This document shows, one piece after another, positions 8,571 through 18,700 of a stretch of 64,000 bases of DNA. The notes under the pieces are model-generated. The model had not been told where the DNA came from and did no database searches. It saw only the letters and a list, made by a program, of their open reading frames with translations. Numbering within the stretch: position 1 is the first letter of the stretch; the number at the start of each line of letters is the position of its first letter. Source of the DNA: an uncultured Bacilli bacterium (GTDB taxonomy: Bacteria; Bacillota_I; Bacilli_A; RF39; UBA660); NCBI GenBank assembly GCA_934096295.1, contig CAKOLL010000001.1:124001-188000 (forward strand), in the 5' to 3' direction. A program made the translations under genes and the position numbers.

Positions 8571-9501
8571 CATATTTGTAAAAGCCTTCACCACAAGATT
8601 TACCAGTTTTTCCTTCATCTAAATATTTTTTTAAAAGACGTTCCATGCCTTTAAAATTGTATGGTGCTAAAAACTTAGGAATTTTTACATACATTAAAAC
8701 AATATCATAAGCAGTCTTTAATCCCACAGTATCAAGGATTTCAAAAGGACCTTTTGGTGATCCTGTTCCCCTTTTCCATGCCGTATCTATACTTTTTACA
8801 TCACTTATTTCATTAACTAATAAATCTAGGGCTGAAAATAAAAGTGGTATCAGCATAGAATTTAATAAATATCCAGACTTTTCTTTATTTAATGGAAGAG
8901 GTATCATTCTTATACTTTTTGCAAAATCTATAACAGAGTTAAATGCATCTTGACTTGTTTTATCTTGTCTCATTACTTCAACAATATTATTTTTCCAAAT
9001 AGAGTTTGCAAAATGAAGAGCTAAGAATTTATCACTACGTCCAGTATATTTGGTTAATTTACTTGGTAATAATGTTGATGAATTAGTTACCACGATAGTT
9101 TTATCATCAAGTATATCCTTTATAGATTCATAAATTTCTTTTTTAGCATTAAAATCTTCACTCATTGATTCTATCACTAAATCAGCATCTTTTAATGACT
9201 TTTCAAGATTTAATTCTAATTTAATGTTTTCAAGTACAGCATTTACTTTTTTTAAACAAGTACTTGCATTAAACTTATCAAAGTCTGAAATACCTAATGA
9301 CCAACTATTAATATTTTTTTCTTTTTTCATAATATTAATAGCATCAATATAAGACTTTTTTACCTCTTCAAGTTTCTTTTTGCATCTTTTAATACTTTCT
9401 TTACTACGAAGATATATTGTTACATTATATCCTGCATAACTTGTTTGGAAAGCTATTTGGCTACCTAAGACGCCACCCCCGAAAATTGTTATATTTTTCA
9501 T
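8563..9501 (-). CDS. 3-hydroxyacyl-CoA dehydrogenase family protein
   Basis: NAD-dependent oxidation of a 3-hydroxyacyl-CoA or a related hydroxy acid. 312 residues: N-terminal Rossmann fold with GGGVLGSQIA (about 8-17), ADLVIESMSEDFNAKKEIY, the NSSTLLPS loop, LALHFANSIW containing the catalytic His, and a C-terminal helical dimer domain (SPKGPFEILDTVGLKTAYDI). Length and motif order match 3-hydroxybutyryl-CoA dehydrogenases. No thiolase or other beta-oxidation gene is nearby, so the substrate is unknown. Co-oriented with the broken ogt. Confidence 0.88.
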   Translation of the reverse strand: MKNITIFGGGVLGSQIAFQTSYAGYNVTIYLRSKESIKRCKKKLEEVKKSYIDAINIMKKEKNINSWSLGISDFDKFNASTCLKKVNAVLENIKLELNLEKSLKDADLVIESMSEDFNAKKEIYESIKDILDDKTIVVTNSSTLLPSKLTKYTGRSDKFLALHFANSIWKNNIVEVMRQDKTSQDAFNSVIDFAKSIRMIPLPLNKEKSGYLLNSMLIPLLFSALDLLVNEISDVKSIDTAWKRGTGSPKGPFEILDTVGLKTAYDIVLMYVKIPKFLAPYNFKGMERLLKKYLDEGKTGKSCGEGFYKYDV

Positions 9502-9548
9502 ACTATCACCTTTTCTTATTATAAGCTATTTTATTATTTTTAACAATA

Positions 9549-10631
9549 TTATTCTTTACTAATACTTAAAATAATACCTATACTTATCATACTTACAAGA
9601 AGACTTGAACCTCCGTATGAGAAAAATGGTAGAGTTACCCCGGTGACTGGTATTAAACCTATGACTACACAAATGTTTAGTAAAGCCTGAATAATTATAC
9701 CAAAACCCAATCCAAAAGATAAATATTTATAAAAGAGATTATCACTATTTAGTGCAATTTTTACAATACGATAAAATATAAAACCAAAGAAGGCTGTAAC
9801 AATTAATATACCTAAAAAGCCAAATTCTTCAGAAATGATTGAAAATATGAAATCTGTCTGTGGTTCTGGTAAATAAAATTGTTTTTGCCTACTCATTAAG
9901 AACCCTTGACCAAGGAGACCCCCGGGACCAATAGCATACAAACTTTGAATTATTTGATATCCACTACCTAAAGGATCTACCCAAGGGTTGAGGAAGGATA
10001 CGATACGTAACATACGATATGGTGCCACGACGATTAAACCTACGATTCCTAATAATCCTAAAATACCAATTTTTACAAAAAATGATAATTTAACTCCGGA
10101 AATAAAAAGAATTGATGTAAGAGTTAAAACAATAACCATCGCAGTACCAAAGTCTGGTTCAAGCATGATTAGTAAGAAAAATACTCCGATAACTAAAAGA
10201 ATTGGCAATACTCCTTTTTTAATATCAAATATTTGTTTTTGATTATTAACTAAATATTTTGATACATATATTATTAAACCAATTTTAGCGAATTCACTAG
10301 GTTGTATACCAAATCCTCCGATACCAAACCAACTCCTACTCCCATTTCTTATCTTACCTAATCCGGGAATTAAGACAAGGACTAGTAATAAAAAACATAT
10401 TAATAAAATTAAATTAGCTTTTTCATAATATATTTTAGGGTTTATCTTTTTTAGAACAAATACTATTACCAAACTTATGATTAAAAAAGCACTTTGAGCT
10501 TTTACAAATTTAAATGAATCATTAAATTTATATTCGGCCCAGATAGAACTAGCAGAATAGATCATTATTATACCAAAGATAGCAATGATAATTACAGTTA
10601 TAAGTAACCATTTATCATATTTTTTTTGCAT
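9549..10631 (-). CDS. ftsW: FtsW/RodA/SpoVE-family SEDS protein, probably FtsW
   Basis: Polytopic membrane glycosyltransferase that polymerises peptidoglycan from lipid II. About 360 residues with ten hydrophobic segments. SEDS motifs are visible: NGSRSWFGIGGFGIQPSEFAK, EPDFGTAMV, GSGYQIIQSLYAIGPGGLLGQG, the PEPQTDFIFSIISEEFGF loop with the catalytic acidic residues, and VTLPFFSYGGSSL. The frame opens at 10637, but the second ATG at 10631 (MQKKYDK) has a GAGGG ribosome site at proper spacing and is preferred. It lies far from the dcw genes at 35-53 kb. A RodA role cannot be excluded. Confidence 0.9.
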   Translation of the reverse strand: MQKKYDKWLLITVIIIAIFGIIMIYSASSIWAEYKFNDSFKFVKAQSAFLIISLVIVFVLKKINPKIYYEKANLILLICFLLLVLVLIPGLGKIRNGSRSWFGIGGFGIQPSEFAKIGLIIYVSKYLVNNQKQIFDIKKGVLPILLVIGVFFLLIMLEPDFGTAMVIVLTLTSILFISGVKLSFFVKIGILGLLGIVGLIVVAPYRMLRIVSFLNPWVDPLGSGYQIIQSLYAIGPGGLLGQGFLMSRQKQFYLPEPQTDFIFSIISEEFGFLGILIVTAFFGFIFYRIVKIALNSDNLFYKYLSFGLGFGIIIQALLNICVVIGLIPVTGVTLPFFSYGGSSLLVSMISIGIILSISKE

Positions 10632-10694
10632 ATGCATCCCTCATATAATTATATTTATTAGCAAATTTTCTATTACTTTGGATTTTTTTAAAGA

Positions 10695-10722
10695 CTAAAA
10701 AAGGAAGAGATTATTCTTCCTT
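10695..10722 (-). terminator. terminator after the 353-residue exported protein
   Basis: Minus strand AAGGAAGA, 6-base loop, TCTTCCTT (10701-10708 with 10715-10722) followed by T-rich sequence. Confidence 0.8.
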
Positions 10723-10738
10723 TAAATTTTGTAATTTA

Positions 10739-11800
10739 TTATTCGTTTTCTGTTGTTACTTGTAAATTATAAACTATGCTTCCTCCAGATGCGTTGTTTT
10801 CACAGTCAACATCTTGTCCTTCGATCCACATATAAATTCTTACTTTTGTAATACCAGCTGATAGTGATAAGAAACTAAATCTATCTGTAAAATTTTCTTT
10901 AGTTGAATATTTCATTGTTGTAGCTCCGAAATATGCAGCATTATCAGTAGTATTAGCTTTACCCACTAAAACATTATTAGCTTTATCAATTTCTGTTTTA
11001 ATTCCATCATATGCAATTTGTGTAGCACCAGCCTCTTGAGTTGTAATTCTATATGTATCTCTAGCATGAGCCACAGCAGCAGCTTTATGAACATCATAAT
11101 TTGGTTCCCAGATATTAACTGGAGCATTTGTTCCAACATTTAATGCTTGAATATCAGCTAGAGCAGCACCAGCAGTTGTGTTTCCTAAAACAACGAATGC
11201 CATTCTTGATGCATTTTTAATACCAGAGTCATCACCTTCCGCAACAACACCTGATGTACTAGTTAAATATGTTTCTGTTGCTGCATCAACTTTAAAGAAT
11301 AAGTCAAACGCAATAAACTTTCCTTGTGTACCATTTTGTTCAACACTTTGAGTAGCTGTTAAGATATAATCCCCAGCATCATTAGTATCTACAACACCAT
11401 AGAACATTTTCATAAGTCCATCAGCACCCATTTCCCCAATAGTTGAAACTGGTTCAACAGCACTTGGAACTTGATTTACTGCTGCAGCATACTTTGTAGT
11501 AGCAGCTTTAATATCATCAGTTTGAATGATTGATTTCCAAGTTGTACCATCTACAGATATTTGAATACCATTTTGAGCAGCTACATTAACTTGAATTTTG
11601 TTAACATTAACCGTTTTATTAGCAGTGAACCATGCGTATGTTGTTGTACCTAGCATTATTCCTGTTAATAGTAATAATAATATTAATAACCCAATTCTTT
11701 TTTGATGTTTTTTCTTTCTATTTGCAACTAAAACCGCACCCTTTTTCTTTTCATCTTTTTGCACATTTACATCAAGATTTTCATTCATTTCATTTTCCAT
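10739..11800 (-). CDS. SipW-dependent exported protein, TasA-like
   Basis: 353 residues. About 34 charged cytoplasmic residues, one hydrophobic segment (about 36-56), then TTTYAWFTANK, the hallmark of signal peptides cleaved by SipW-type peptidases. The mature part is rich in Ala, Thr and Asn and probably beta-rich. It is a clear paralogue of the protein at 23176-24165: both share NQVP/NQLP...EPVST, IWEPNYDVH and the terminal YxWxEGQDVDCENN...G block. The higher GC of its codons against neighbours may reflect high expression. Own promoter and terminator, so it is a separate transcript from the operon upstream. Function inferred: matrix or fibre subunit. Confidence 0.75.
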   Translation of the reverse strand: MENEMNENLDVNVQKDEKKKGAVLVANRKKKHQKRIGLLILLLLLTGIMLGTTTYAWFTANKTVNVNKIQVNVAAQNGIQISVDGTTWKSIIQTDDIKAATTKYAAAVNQVPSAVEPVSTIGEMGADGLMKMFYGVVDTNDAGDYILTATQSVEQNGTQGKFIAFDLFFKVDAATETYLTSTSGVVAEGDDSGIKNASRMAFVVLGNTTAGAALADIQALNVGTNAPVNIWEPNYDVHKAAAVAHARDTYRITTQEAGATQIAYDGIKTEIDKANNVLVGKANTTDNAAYFGATTMKYSTKENFTDRFSFLSLSAGITKVRIYMWIEGQDVDCENNASGGSIVYNLQVTTENE

Positions 11801-11845
11801 GATTTCACTCCTAACTAGAGATACCTTTCTCTATCATATAAATCT

Positions 11846-11874
11846 ATTCTAACATACTATTCGACATAATGCAA
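11846..11874 (-). promoter_or_regulatory. promoter of the 353-residue exported protein, with palindrome
   Basis: Minus strand TTGCAT (11869-11874), 17-base spacer, TAGAAT (11846-11851). A perfect 7-bp inverted repeat AATGCAA-N6-TTGCATT (11868-11887) covers the -35, has no T-run after it, and could be an operator. Confidence 0.6.
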
Positions 11875-11906
11875 CAAATTTTGCATTAAATTTTCTATAA
11901 ATTTTT

Positions 11907-12500
11907 TTACTCTTCAATTACTTGCTTAGAATTAATTTCTATATTAATGAATTCTGTTATGTCTTGATACTTACTATCTATGTAATTAAGAGGAAATTTA
12001 ACAACTAGATAATAATAATTTGTCTCATTTTCTTTAAATGAAAATGTTTTTTTATCCGAGGCCATAACTCTAAAATAAGTACCATCTGCATCTTGAATTA
12101 ATTCATCTTTTATAAAAGCGTTGTTAGTATTTGTTTTATAATCATCATTTACAACTAATCTAAAATCAAGAGGTAAGTTTGTAGTTGTCTTTATTGTAAG
12201 GGTATATTCTAAATCAGTTTCTAATCGATCTTTGCTTTTAAAATTACTTATACTAAATGGATAAACATACTCATCATTACTAGGTTTTATATCACTAATT
12301 TTTATCGTATCTGATATTGGATTAGTATTTAAAATATATAATGCATATTCTAAGGGTGCAACAGAATTTGCTTGTCGTTGATATTTAGCATAAGTAAAAA
12401 TACTTGTGCTTAATATAGTTATACAAACAATAATAATTATTATAATTAAGTTTCTTTTTTCAAGTTTTAATTTCTTTATCTTCTTTAGTAACTTCTTCAT
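11907..12500 (-). CDS. SipW-dependent exported protein (TYAKY type)
   Basis: 197 residues. Basic N-terminus, a membrane segment (about 19-37) and TYAKYQRQA, the form of signal seen in TasA-like and camelysin-like SipW substrates. The mature domain has alternating beta-type sequence and no cysteines. The gene overlaps the upstream sipW gene by 41 bases, a strong sign that substrate and peptidase are made together. It is the last gene of the long operon that begins near 24859. No specific family beyond the signal is recognised. Confidence 0.7.
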   Translation of the reverse strand: MKKLLKKIKKLKLEKRNLIIIIIIVCITILSTSIFTYAKYQRQANSVAPLEYALYILNTNPISDTIKISDIKPSNDEYVYPFSISNFKSKDRLETDLEYTLTIKTTTNLPLDFRLVVNDDYKTNTNNAFIKDELIQDADGTYFRVMASDKKTFSFKENETNYYYLVVKFPLNYIDSKYQDITEFINIEINSKQVIEE

Positions 12501-12993
12501 TTTTTTTAACCTTCTTTTTTTCTAGTAATGAGAAATATATTGAAAATAATAAAATTGTAACAATAACTGTAACTACAACTTTAGTATTTAAAAATACATT
12601 TCGCCATGTACCAACGTTTGGTATAATCTTTATAACTTTACCTAAACAATCATCCTTATTTATTTCTTTATCTACAGAATTGTTATTATCCCCTTTTGCT
12701 ATTATTTTATTTTTTTCTATTCTTATAATTCTATGGGTTACAAAATAATTTTCTTCTTTATATGTTATGATATCATTTTCTTTAAAATCATTTGTTATTT
12801 TTACTAAAACTACATCACCGGTTTTAATCGTTGGTTCCATTGATCCACTTGCAACCTCAAAGAATGTAAAACCAAAATAATTGATATAACTTTTTTTAAA
12901 AACATTCTTTTCAATATTACCGTACAAAACTAGTAATAAAATAATGGTCATAATAACTATTAATACATCTAATAATCTTTTAAATATCTTCAT
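12460..12993 (-). CDS. sipW: SipW-type signal peptidase I
   Basis: 177 residues with an N-terminal (about 7-25) and a C-terminal (about 137-158) membrane segment, the topology of ER-type bacterial signal peptidases. The catalytic Ser51 lies in ASGSMEPTIKTGD and the His87 that replaces lysine in this class lies in FVTHRIIRI; AKGDNN follows as in the family. It should process the surrounding exported proteins bearing T-[YF]-[AG]-x-[FY] signals. Flanked by substrates on both sides with overlapping reading frames (12460-12500 and 12980-12993). Confidence 0.92.
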   Translation of the reverse strand: MKIFKRLLDVLIVIMTIILLLVLYGNIEKNVFKKSYINYFGFTFFEVASGSMEPTIKTGDVVLVKITNDFKENDIITYKEENYFVTHRIIRIEKNKIIAKGDNNNSVDKEINKDDCLGKVIKIIPNVGTWRNVFLNTKVVVTVIVTILLFSIYFSLLEKKKVKKNEEVTKEDKEIKT

Positions 12994-13582
12994 CTATTTC
13001 CTCGTTATAGGGAATAATTTCTTCTCCTAGATATTGACTAGCTAAAATGCTTATTGGTATATCACTTACTACCCCATTTGCAAAAGAAGAATCTATTTCA
13101 TTATTTTCATCATTGTTTTCCCATTTAAAATATATCTTTATATTTTTTTTAGTATTGTTCTTTATCTCACTTAAGCGAAATATACCAGTATAAGTATTTT
13201 TATCAGTTTTAATAATATCTTCATCGTTACATGTAACATTTTCTAAAATAATATTTTCATTTGCTATTTCTTCTGTGTCTATAGAAATATTATATAAAAT
13301 ATCTACACCAGAAGAATTGCCAGATAGTTCTAAAGTAAAATAACCACTTACTCCCGGAGCTATTTTACCTTCCAAAACATTTTTATTTTCTTGTATTGTT
13401 ATACTATTTATAGTAAAAGTTTTTTTATCAATAATATTATCATTATTTACTAATAAATTAAACTTAGCTATATTCATACTGCTAGTAAAATCTTTATTAC
13501 TTTCAAATAAACCAAAAGTTTTACCTATTCCAAACATAAGTAAAAAGAGTATACACCCTAGAATGATGAATCCTCTTTTCAT
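12980..13582 (-). CDS. SipW-dependent exported protein (TFGLF type)
   Basis: 200 residues. Short basic N-terminus, membrane segment (about 4-22), then TFGLFESN, a variant of the SipW substrate motif. The mature part contains KIAPGVSGYFTLELSG followed by VDILYNISI, typical of TasA/CalY-type proteins in which a Pro-Gly turn precedes a beta strand describing an anchored Ig-like fold. It overlaps sipW by 14 bases and abuts the degenerate peptidase gene upstream by one base. Confidence 0.68.
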   Translation of the reverse strand: MKRGFIILGCILFLLMFGIGKTFGLFESNKDFTSSMNIAKFNLLVNNDNIIDKKTFTINSITIQENKNVLEGKIAPGVSGYFTLELSGNSSGVDILYNISIDTEEIANENIILENVTCNDEDIIKTDKNTYTGIFRLSEIKNNTKKNIKIYFKWENNDENNEIDSSFANGVVSDIPISILASQYLGEEIIPYNEEIDEDI

Positions 13583-14121
13583 TATTTTTCTTCCTTGTAT
13601 TCTTTTATTTCTTTTACTACAGCATATATTTCATAAATGAAGAAACATAATATTGGTAAAACAAATATTAATAAATAACCTGCTTTTGATGTAAATACAT
13701 TTAAAAGAGTTCCAAAGAATGGATAAATTACAGTATTGTTTACACCACCTATAAAATATTCACTTGATATTTCATAATTTCCTTCGATTGTATAAGAATA
13801 TTCAGTATCAGTAACTTTTTTTCTTTTAGAAACAGTACTTAAGCTAACACTTACCTCTTCTTCATAATTGTTATAAAAGAAAATACTGTCACCAGGGATG
13901 ACGCTTTCTAAATCACTTGGTTTTGTTACAATTAATAAGTTTCCTTTTTTAAATGTTGGTTCTAAACTATTATCTTCTACGATTATTAAAGATTTATTCC
14001 CAAATTGTGTAATTCCATATTTGTTATAATTCATTAAACATGCTGTTGTAAATATAGCAATTATAACATAAGGAATAATAAGTATACTAAATATTGTTTT
14101 AACTATTTTCATTTTTACCAC
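13582..14121 (-). CDS. signal-peptidase-like protein lacking catalytic His
   Basis: 179 residues with the same two-membrane-segment layout and fold markers as SipW: NSLEPTFKKGNLLIV retains the serine (Ser52), then GDSIFFYNN. The segment aligned with VTHRI reads SVSLSTVSKRKK, so the histidine base is gone. The C-terminal segment GYLLIFVLPILCFFIYEIYAVVKEI is closely similar to the end of the protein at 33348-33893, so the two are paralogues. Probably a non-proteolytic partner, chaperone or regulator of the active peptidase two genes downstream; loss of activity is inferred from one missing residue. Start could also be MKIVKT. Confidence 0.75.
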   Translation of the reverse strand: MVKMKIVKTIFSILIIPYVIIAIFTTACLMNYNKYGITQFGNKSLIIVEDNSLEPTFKKGNLLIVTKPSDLESVIPGDSIFFYNNYEEEVSVSLSTVSKRKKVTDTEYSYTIEGNYEISSEYFIGGVNNTVIYPFFGTLLNVFTSKAGYLLIFVLPILCFFIYEIYAVVKEIKEYKEEK

Positions 14122-14146
14122 CTTGTTTATAGTATATCATAGTTTA

Positions 14147-15625
14147 TTAACTATTGCAAAAAAATTCTATGTTCAAAATATTTATATTTAATTTGTTGAT
14201 GTAATAGTAAGTAATAATTTTATAAATGTTTTCTCGAAGAGTATTAACCTCATCTATATTTTCAAGTAATTCATCATTTATATTATAACTAACTAAACTA
14301 TAACAATCACTAAAGACTGTTTTAATGTCTTTTTCTTCTCCGATTAAGGTATGTTCCATGAATGTTTTATATGGACTTAATAAAATATTTTTGATAATAT
14401 CTAATTTGTTGTTGATCTCTTCAATAGATATTTCTTCATTAAGTTTTTTTATTAATTTAACTAAATATAAATAATTAGCATAATATATTTCTAATACTTC
14501 ATTAAATGATTTATCACTATCAATATTTTCATTTAAACGATCTAAAAGATTAGTTAGATTTAAATTATCATATAACTCTTTTAACTTACTTATGGAATTA
14601 TTTTGTTTTATTACTAATTTACCCGTATCTTTATTTTTCTTGTCAAATTTATCAATTTTATGATTTATTTTATTTAAAATATTTTCTTCTTTTTTAATAT
14701 TTTTTAATATAGTTTTATTGTTAGATTTATAACTTGATTTATTAGAAAGTAGATTTTTAGCATCTTGGAAGATGTATGTTACCTCTTGGTAATCAGTATA
14801 TTCTTTTAAAGCAAAATAATATTTTATAACATTTTCGATATCTATAGATTCATAGTTGTTTCCAAATATTGTTTGATAACTATTTTTAATATTTTCACCT
14901 TTAAAATCATTTATAATAAGAATTCTATTTTTAAAACAATTATATATTGTATATTCATCACTAAATACTAAAATATCTTTTCTTTTCTTTAAATCATAAT
15001 ATTTATCTAAATTGATTGTTAAATTATCTTTTGTTAATTTAATATTCTTATCAAATATACTTTTATTTTTTAAATATAGTGATTTAAAGTTTAATTCAGC
15101 GTGTACTAAAATATCACTACATTTCCAGTATAATTCTTCGAATAAATCTTTTAAATTATCATCATGATTAAAAAAACTTTCCATATATCTTTTTATATAT
15201 TTACTATAATAAAAATTTTCTTTTGTTAAACTAATACTGTTTTTAGTAAATACTTTAGTTATATTATCTATATCTATATTTACTTTATCTAAATTATATT
15301 TATAGTACTTACTTAAATCATAAATGTATTTATCTAAAGATGTTTTTTCATATGAGGTATTGGCATTACTTAAAAGATAAAAATTTTCTTCCATCTTTGA
15401 TAACTCTTCATCTATTTTAGATATTTCTTCATTTTTTATTAAATTACCTATTTTTTTCTTTCTGTTTTCAAATTCTTCTTCAAGAGATTTTTGATATTCT
15501 TTATAAGTGTTATAAGTCTTTGTTATTTCTTCCTTGTAGGCATTTATATTTTTCTTATTATTTTTTGGTAATGTATCTAAAACCTCTTTTATACTTTCGA
15601 TTTGTTCATTTAATTTATCAATCAT
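14147..15625 (-). CDS. unknown coiled-coil cytoplasmic protein
   Basis: About 492 residues, strongly charged and Lys/Asn/Asp/Glu-rich, with long predicted helices at the N-terminus (about 1-75) and in the middle (about 320-360); no signal peptide, membrane segment or cysteine motif. I recognise no family. The frame opens at 15640, but the ATG at 15625 (MIDKLNEQ) overlaps the stop of the 39-residue gene upstream, a typical translational coupling, so I prefer it. Its place between the giant surface protein and the peptidase genes suggests a cytoplasmic role in production or export of these proteins. Confidence 0.6.
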   Translation of the reverse strand: MIDKLNEQIESIKEVLDTLPKNNKKNINAYKEEITKTYNTYKEYQKSLEEEFENRKKKIGNLIKNEEISKIDEELSKMEENFYLLSNANTSYEKTSLDKYIYDLSKYYKYNLDKVNIDIDNITKVFTKNSISLTKENFYYSKYIKRYMESFFNHDDNLKDLFEELYWKCSDILVHAELNFKSLYLKNKSIFDKNIKLTKDNLTINLDKYYDLKKRKDILVFSDEYTIYNCFKNRILIINDFKGENIKNSYQTIFGNNYESIDIENVIKYYFALKEYTDYQEVTYIFQDAKNLLSNKSSYKSNNKTILKNIKKEENILNKINHKIDKFDKKNKDTGKLVIKQNNSISKLKELYDNLNLTNLLDRLNENIDSDKSFNEVLEIYYANYLYLVKLIKKLNEEISIEEINNKLDIIKNILLSPYKTFMEHTLIGEEKDIKTVFSDCYSLVSYNINDELLENIDEVNTLRENIYKIITYYYINKLNINILNIEFFCNS

Positions 15626-15737
15626 TTTCTTCACCAACATTTAAGGCATCTTCAAGGTACTCAAGGAAGCTATTAATAATTTTAATAGCTTCGATTAGTT
15701 CTTGATGGCTTAATTTTTTTATACTTTCTTTATCCAT
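15618..15737 (-). CDS. small acidic helical protein, 39 residues
   Basis: Too short for usual gene finders. An ATG at 15737 with AAGGA about 9 bases upstream opens a 39-codon frame, MDKESIKKLSHQ..., rich in Glu, Lys, Ile and Leu and very likely one amphipathic helix pair. Its TGA overlaps the ATG of the coiled-coil gene by the ATGATTGA arrangement, and it begins 12 bases after the giant gene's stop. Tight packing on both sides supports translation. Function unknown; a small partner of the coiled-coil protein is possible. Confidence 0.5.
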   Translation of the reverse strand: MDKESIKKLSHQELIEAIKIINSFLEYLEDALNVGEEND

Positions 15738-15749
15738 TTTATCACGTCC

Positions 15750-18700
15750 TTATCTAATTAGCAAATATTTGTAAATATTTCCTATATATTCATTATTGTT
15801 ATAAATTGAGAGTGTCAATCTATATGTTCCTGTTTTTAAATTACTATTTAAATTCATAAATATATTATTTTCTCTTAGGGCTTTATCTAACAATATATAT
15901 TCATTTGGTACATTAGTGTCTATAAAGTTATATGAAAAATAATCTTTTATATCAACTAGTTCATAATTAACTGAGTATGTAGTATTATAGTCTCTACGGT
16001 AAAGGCTTATATGGATACTAGGATTTTCTAATACTGATGTATGATTTATGGTAAATACAAAACTATTATTACCTAGTAAATTTAAACCTTTTTCTTTATC
16101 TATTATTAGTAATTCATCTTTAATATTCATACTTAGTCCATAACTATTATTTAAAACTTTAAAGTTTAGTTCTTTTTGGGCTGATGAATATAAGCCATAG
16201 TATATACCATCCGGAGAACCAAAACTTTCAATTAATAATGTATAAGTTCCAGGAGCAAGTGTTGATGGAACATTTATTTTGATTTCACTAGAGACATTGG
16301 CAACACTTGATGCTATATTAATTCTAGTTGTACCATCAATTCGAGGATAATAACTTTTTCCTCCGACATCAAATGATATACCTAATAAAGATGCTCCGGT
16401 TACAATGTTATTGTTGCTATCAAATATAGTTAGTTTTAAACCAAGGCGTTTATCATCAAATGTAGTGTCTGTTATTTCAACATTATTATAAATTGGTTTA
16501 ACAAAATTAGTTGTGACATTTAAATAGGCTTTATTCCCTGGATATATTTCATCAGATCTTAATTTAGCATCAAGTTCTATTTTTGCTTCAGTGCCTGTGT
16601 ATATATCATAAAACATTGAACTTTGAGATGCCCCGAGGACGCTGGTAATTGTTCTATTATCTTTATTTCTAAGTTCAATAAGAAGACTTTTATTAATTTG
16701 ATTTTCAGTAATATTTGTGCCACTGAAATCAATTATAAATATGAATTCTTCATGCGTATAGCCATCCGAGGAATTATAATATATTTCATTGTTGCTTGCA
16801 TCATCATATATATTATCCATATTTGTGCTTCCCATTTTAATAAATTTAGAAAAATCGTATGATACCTCTTTATATCTTTCATATTCAAGGGCTGCATTTT
16901 CGACATCTTCACTTGTTACAACATAATAATAGTATTCTGGTATTGTTCTAGTTACTAAATCTATCATAGTTATTTTAGTATTTTCAGGAAATAAGTATGT
17001 TGAAACTAAACTACGATGATATCCTTCTTTATATGGAGATGTTTCACTTGGCATATAAAGGGAATAATAACTTGAGAAACTACCTTTATCAGTAATTGCT
17101 ACATCACTAGTTGCAAACATTTCATAGTGTTTAGATGGAGCAATTGTGGCTTCATATTCATTTGTATTATATAAAGCTCTGGTTAAATTAACTACGATAT
17201 TTACCCTTTCTACCTCACTATTTAAATCATCTATTTTGGTAGTTACAAGCATTGAGATAATAACTGAACCCATGTTACCTGAGGTTTGGAGATTTTTAGA
17301 ATGATATAAATAAAATACTAAACTTGGAACTGATGTTGTATTTTCTCTTTCAAAATCTTTTGTACCTTTTAAGTTATCTGTTGTTCCTGTTAAAAATGAT
17401 ATAGTTCCTTTGGTTACAAATCCTGAACCATTTTTAATACTAAGTCCCATTATTTTATCGGCATCTTCAGGATTTTCGGCGATTCTTGGAACATCTGCTT
17501 CATCAATAAATGAAACATTTGGATCAAGGGAATCATAGTTGAAACCTACGATTGAAAAGATGCTATTGGCATTATAATTATTACGTAATGGGAGTTCTAC
17601 GGTACCTAATGTTAAATATTTTGAGGCCGTTAGGGTTATTTCATATGAAGCAACTTGTTCACCGATAACCCACATATAGTAGTTTGAGTCTTCAGGAATT
17701 GGTTTTATATAATCTACTTTAATATTCGTAGGATTTTCTTCAGGAATAAAATTACTATAAAAACCATTAACTTTAATGTCATGATTTGCTTCATGAAGAC
17801 CTAGAACATATGAACCACTCATGAAGGCATAGGCATCACTATTAGAAACCTCACTATTTTGGTCATATTTTGGATTATATAAAGCAGTGATGGCATTTTT
17901 ACTCGCGTTAAGTTTATACATACCAAAGAAAGTCATACCTGTAACTTTACCATATTGAGTTACTTGTTCATTAGTAGCAATATTTAAATTCTTACCTTCA
18001 AGCATATATAATCTATTATTAACATTTTTAGTGATGGTGCCATCATCAGCGATTGTAACACTGGCTAGTTCTTCAGTACCATTTATATCTACCAAACTAT
18101 TAAAATGTTCAAGTAAGTTAGATCCAGTTTGTAAAAATAAAGTTGAATTATTTTTAAGTTTTAGTTTCTTAACCCTACTTATTGTAAATAAAACATCAGA
18201 ATATTCGTTTGTTCTATCTGTTGCTCCGATAAGTTCTATAGCACTGTTACTTATTGTTACAGTATCTGCTCTTTGAATGGAAATATTTTTTTGATAATTA
18301 TCAAATGTTCCATAATTATAAATATTTATATAACTATAACCGGTAGTACTTGAGGCATTTCCTGAACCAAAGATTGATCCATGCATAGCAAAGTTATCAT
18401 AACCTTCACCATCTATTTTAATATTAATTCCTGTGGTTACACTGATAAATGAGTAGTCGTAAATTTCACTACCTGATTCATTAGCTTCTCCCCCACCGAA
18501 TATTGTACCAGCGATATCAATATCATTTTTAACAAGGCTGGAATCACTAATGACATTAGCTCCGATATTGACGAATGCTTCCCCGTAAACAACAGAAGTA
18601 TTAGCTCCCCCATAAACGGATCCACTTATTTTACCACCAGCAATATTTACAGTGCTTGTGGAATTATCGTTTTCACTTAAGCCTGTAGCTGCAGCATTAC

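Noticed and set aside
11868..11887. Palindrome as an intrinsic terminator of the operon ending at 11907
   Set aside because: No T run follows on the minus strand and it lies over the -35 of the next gene.
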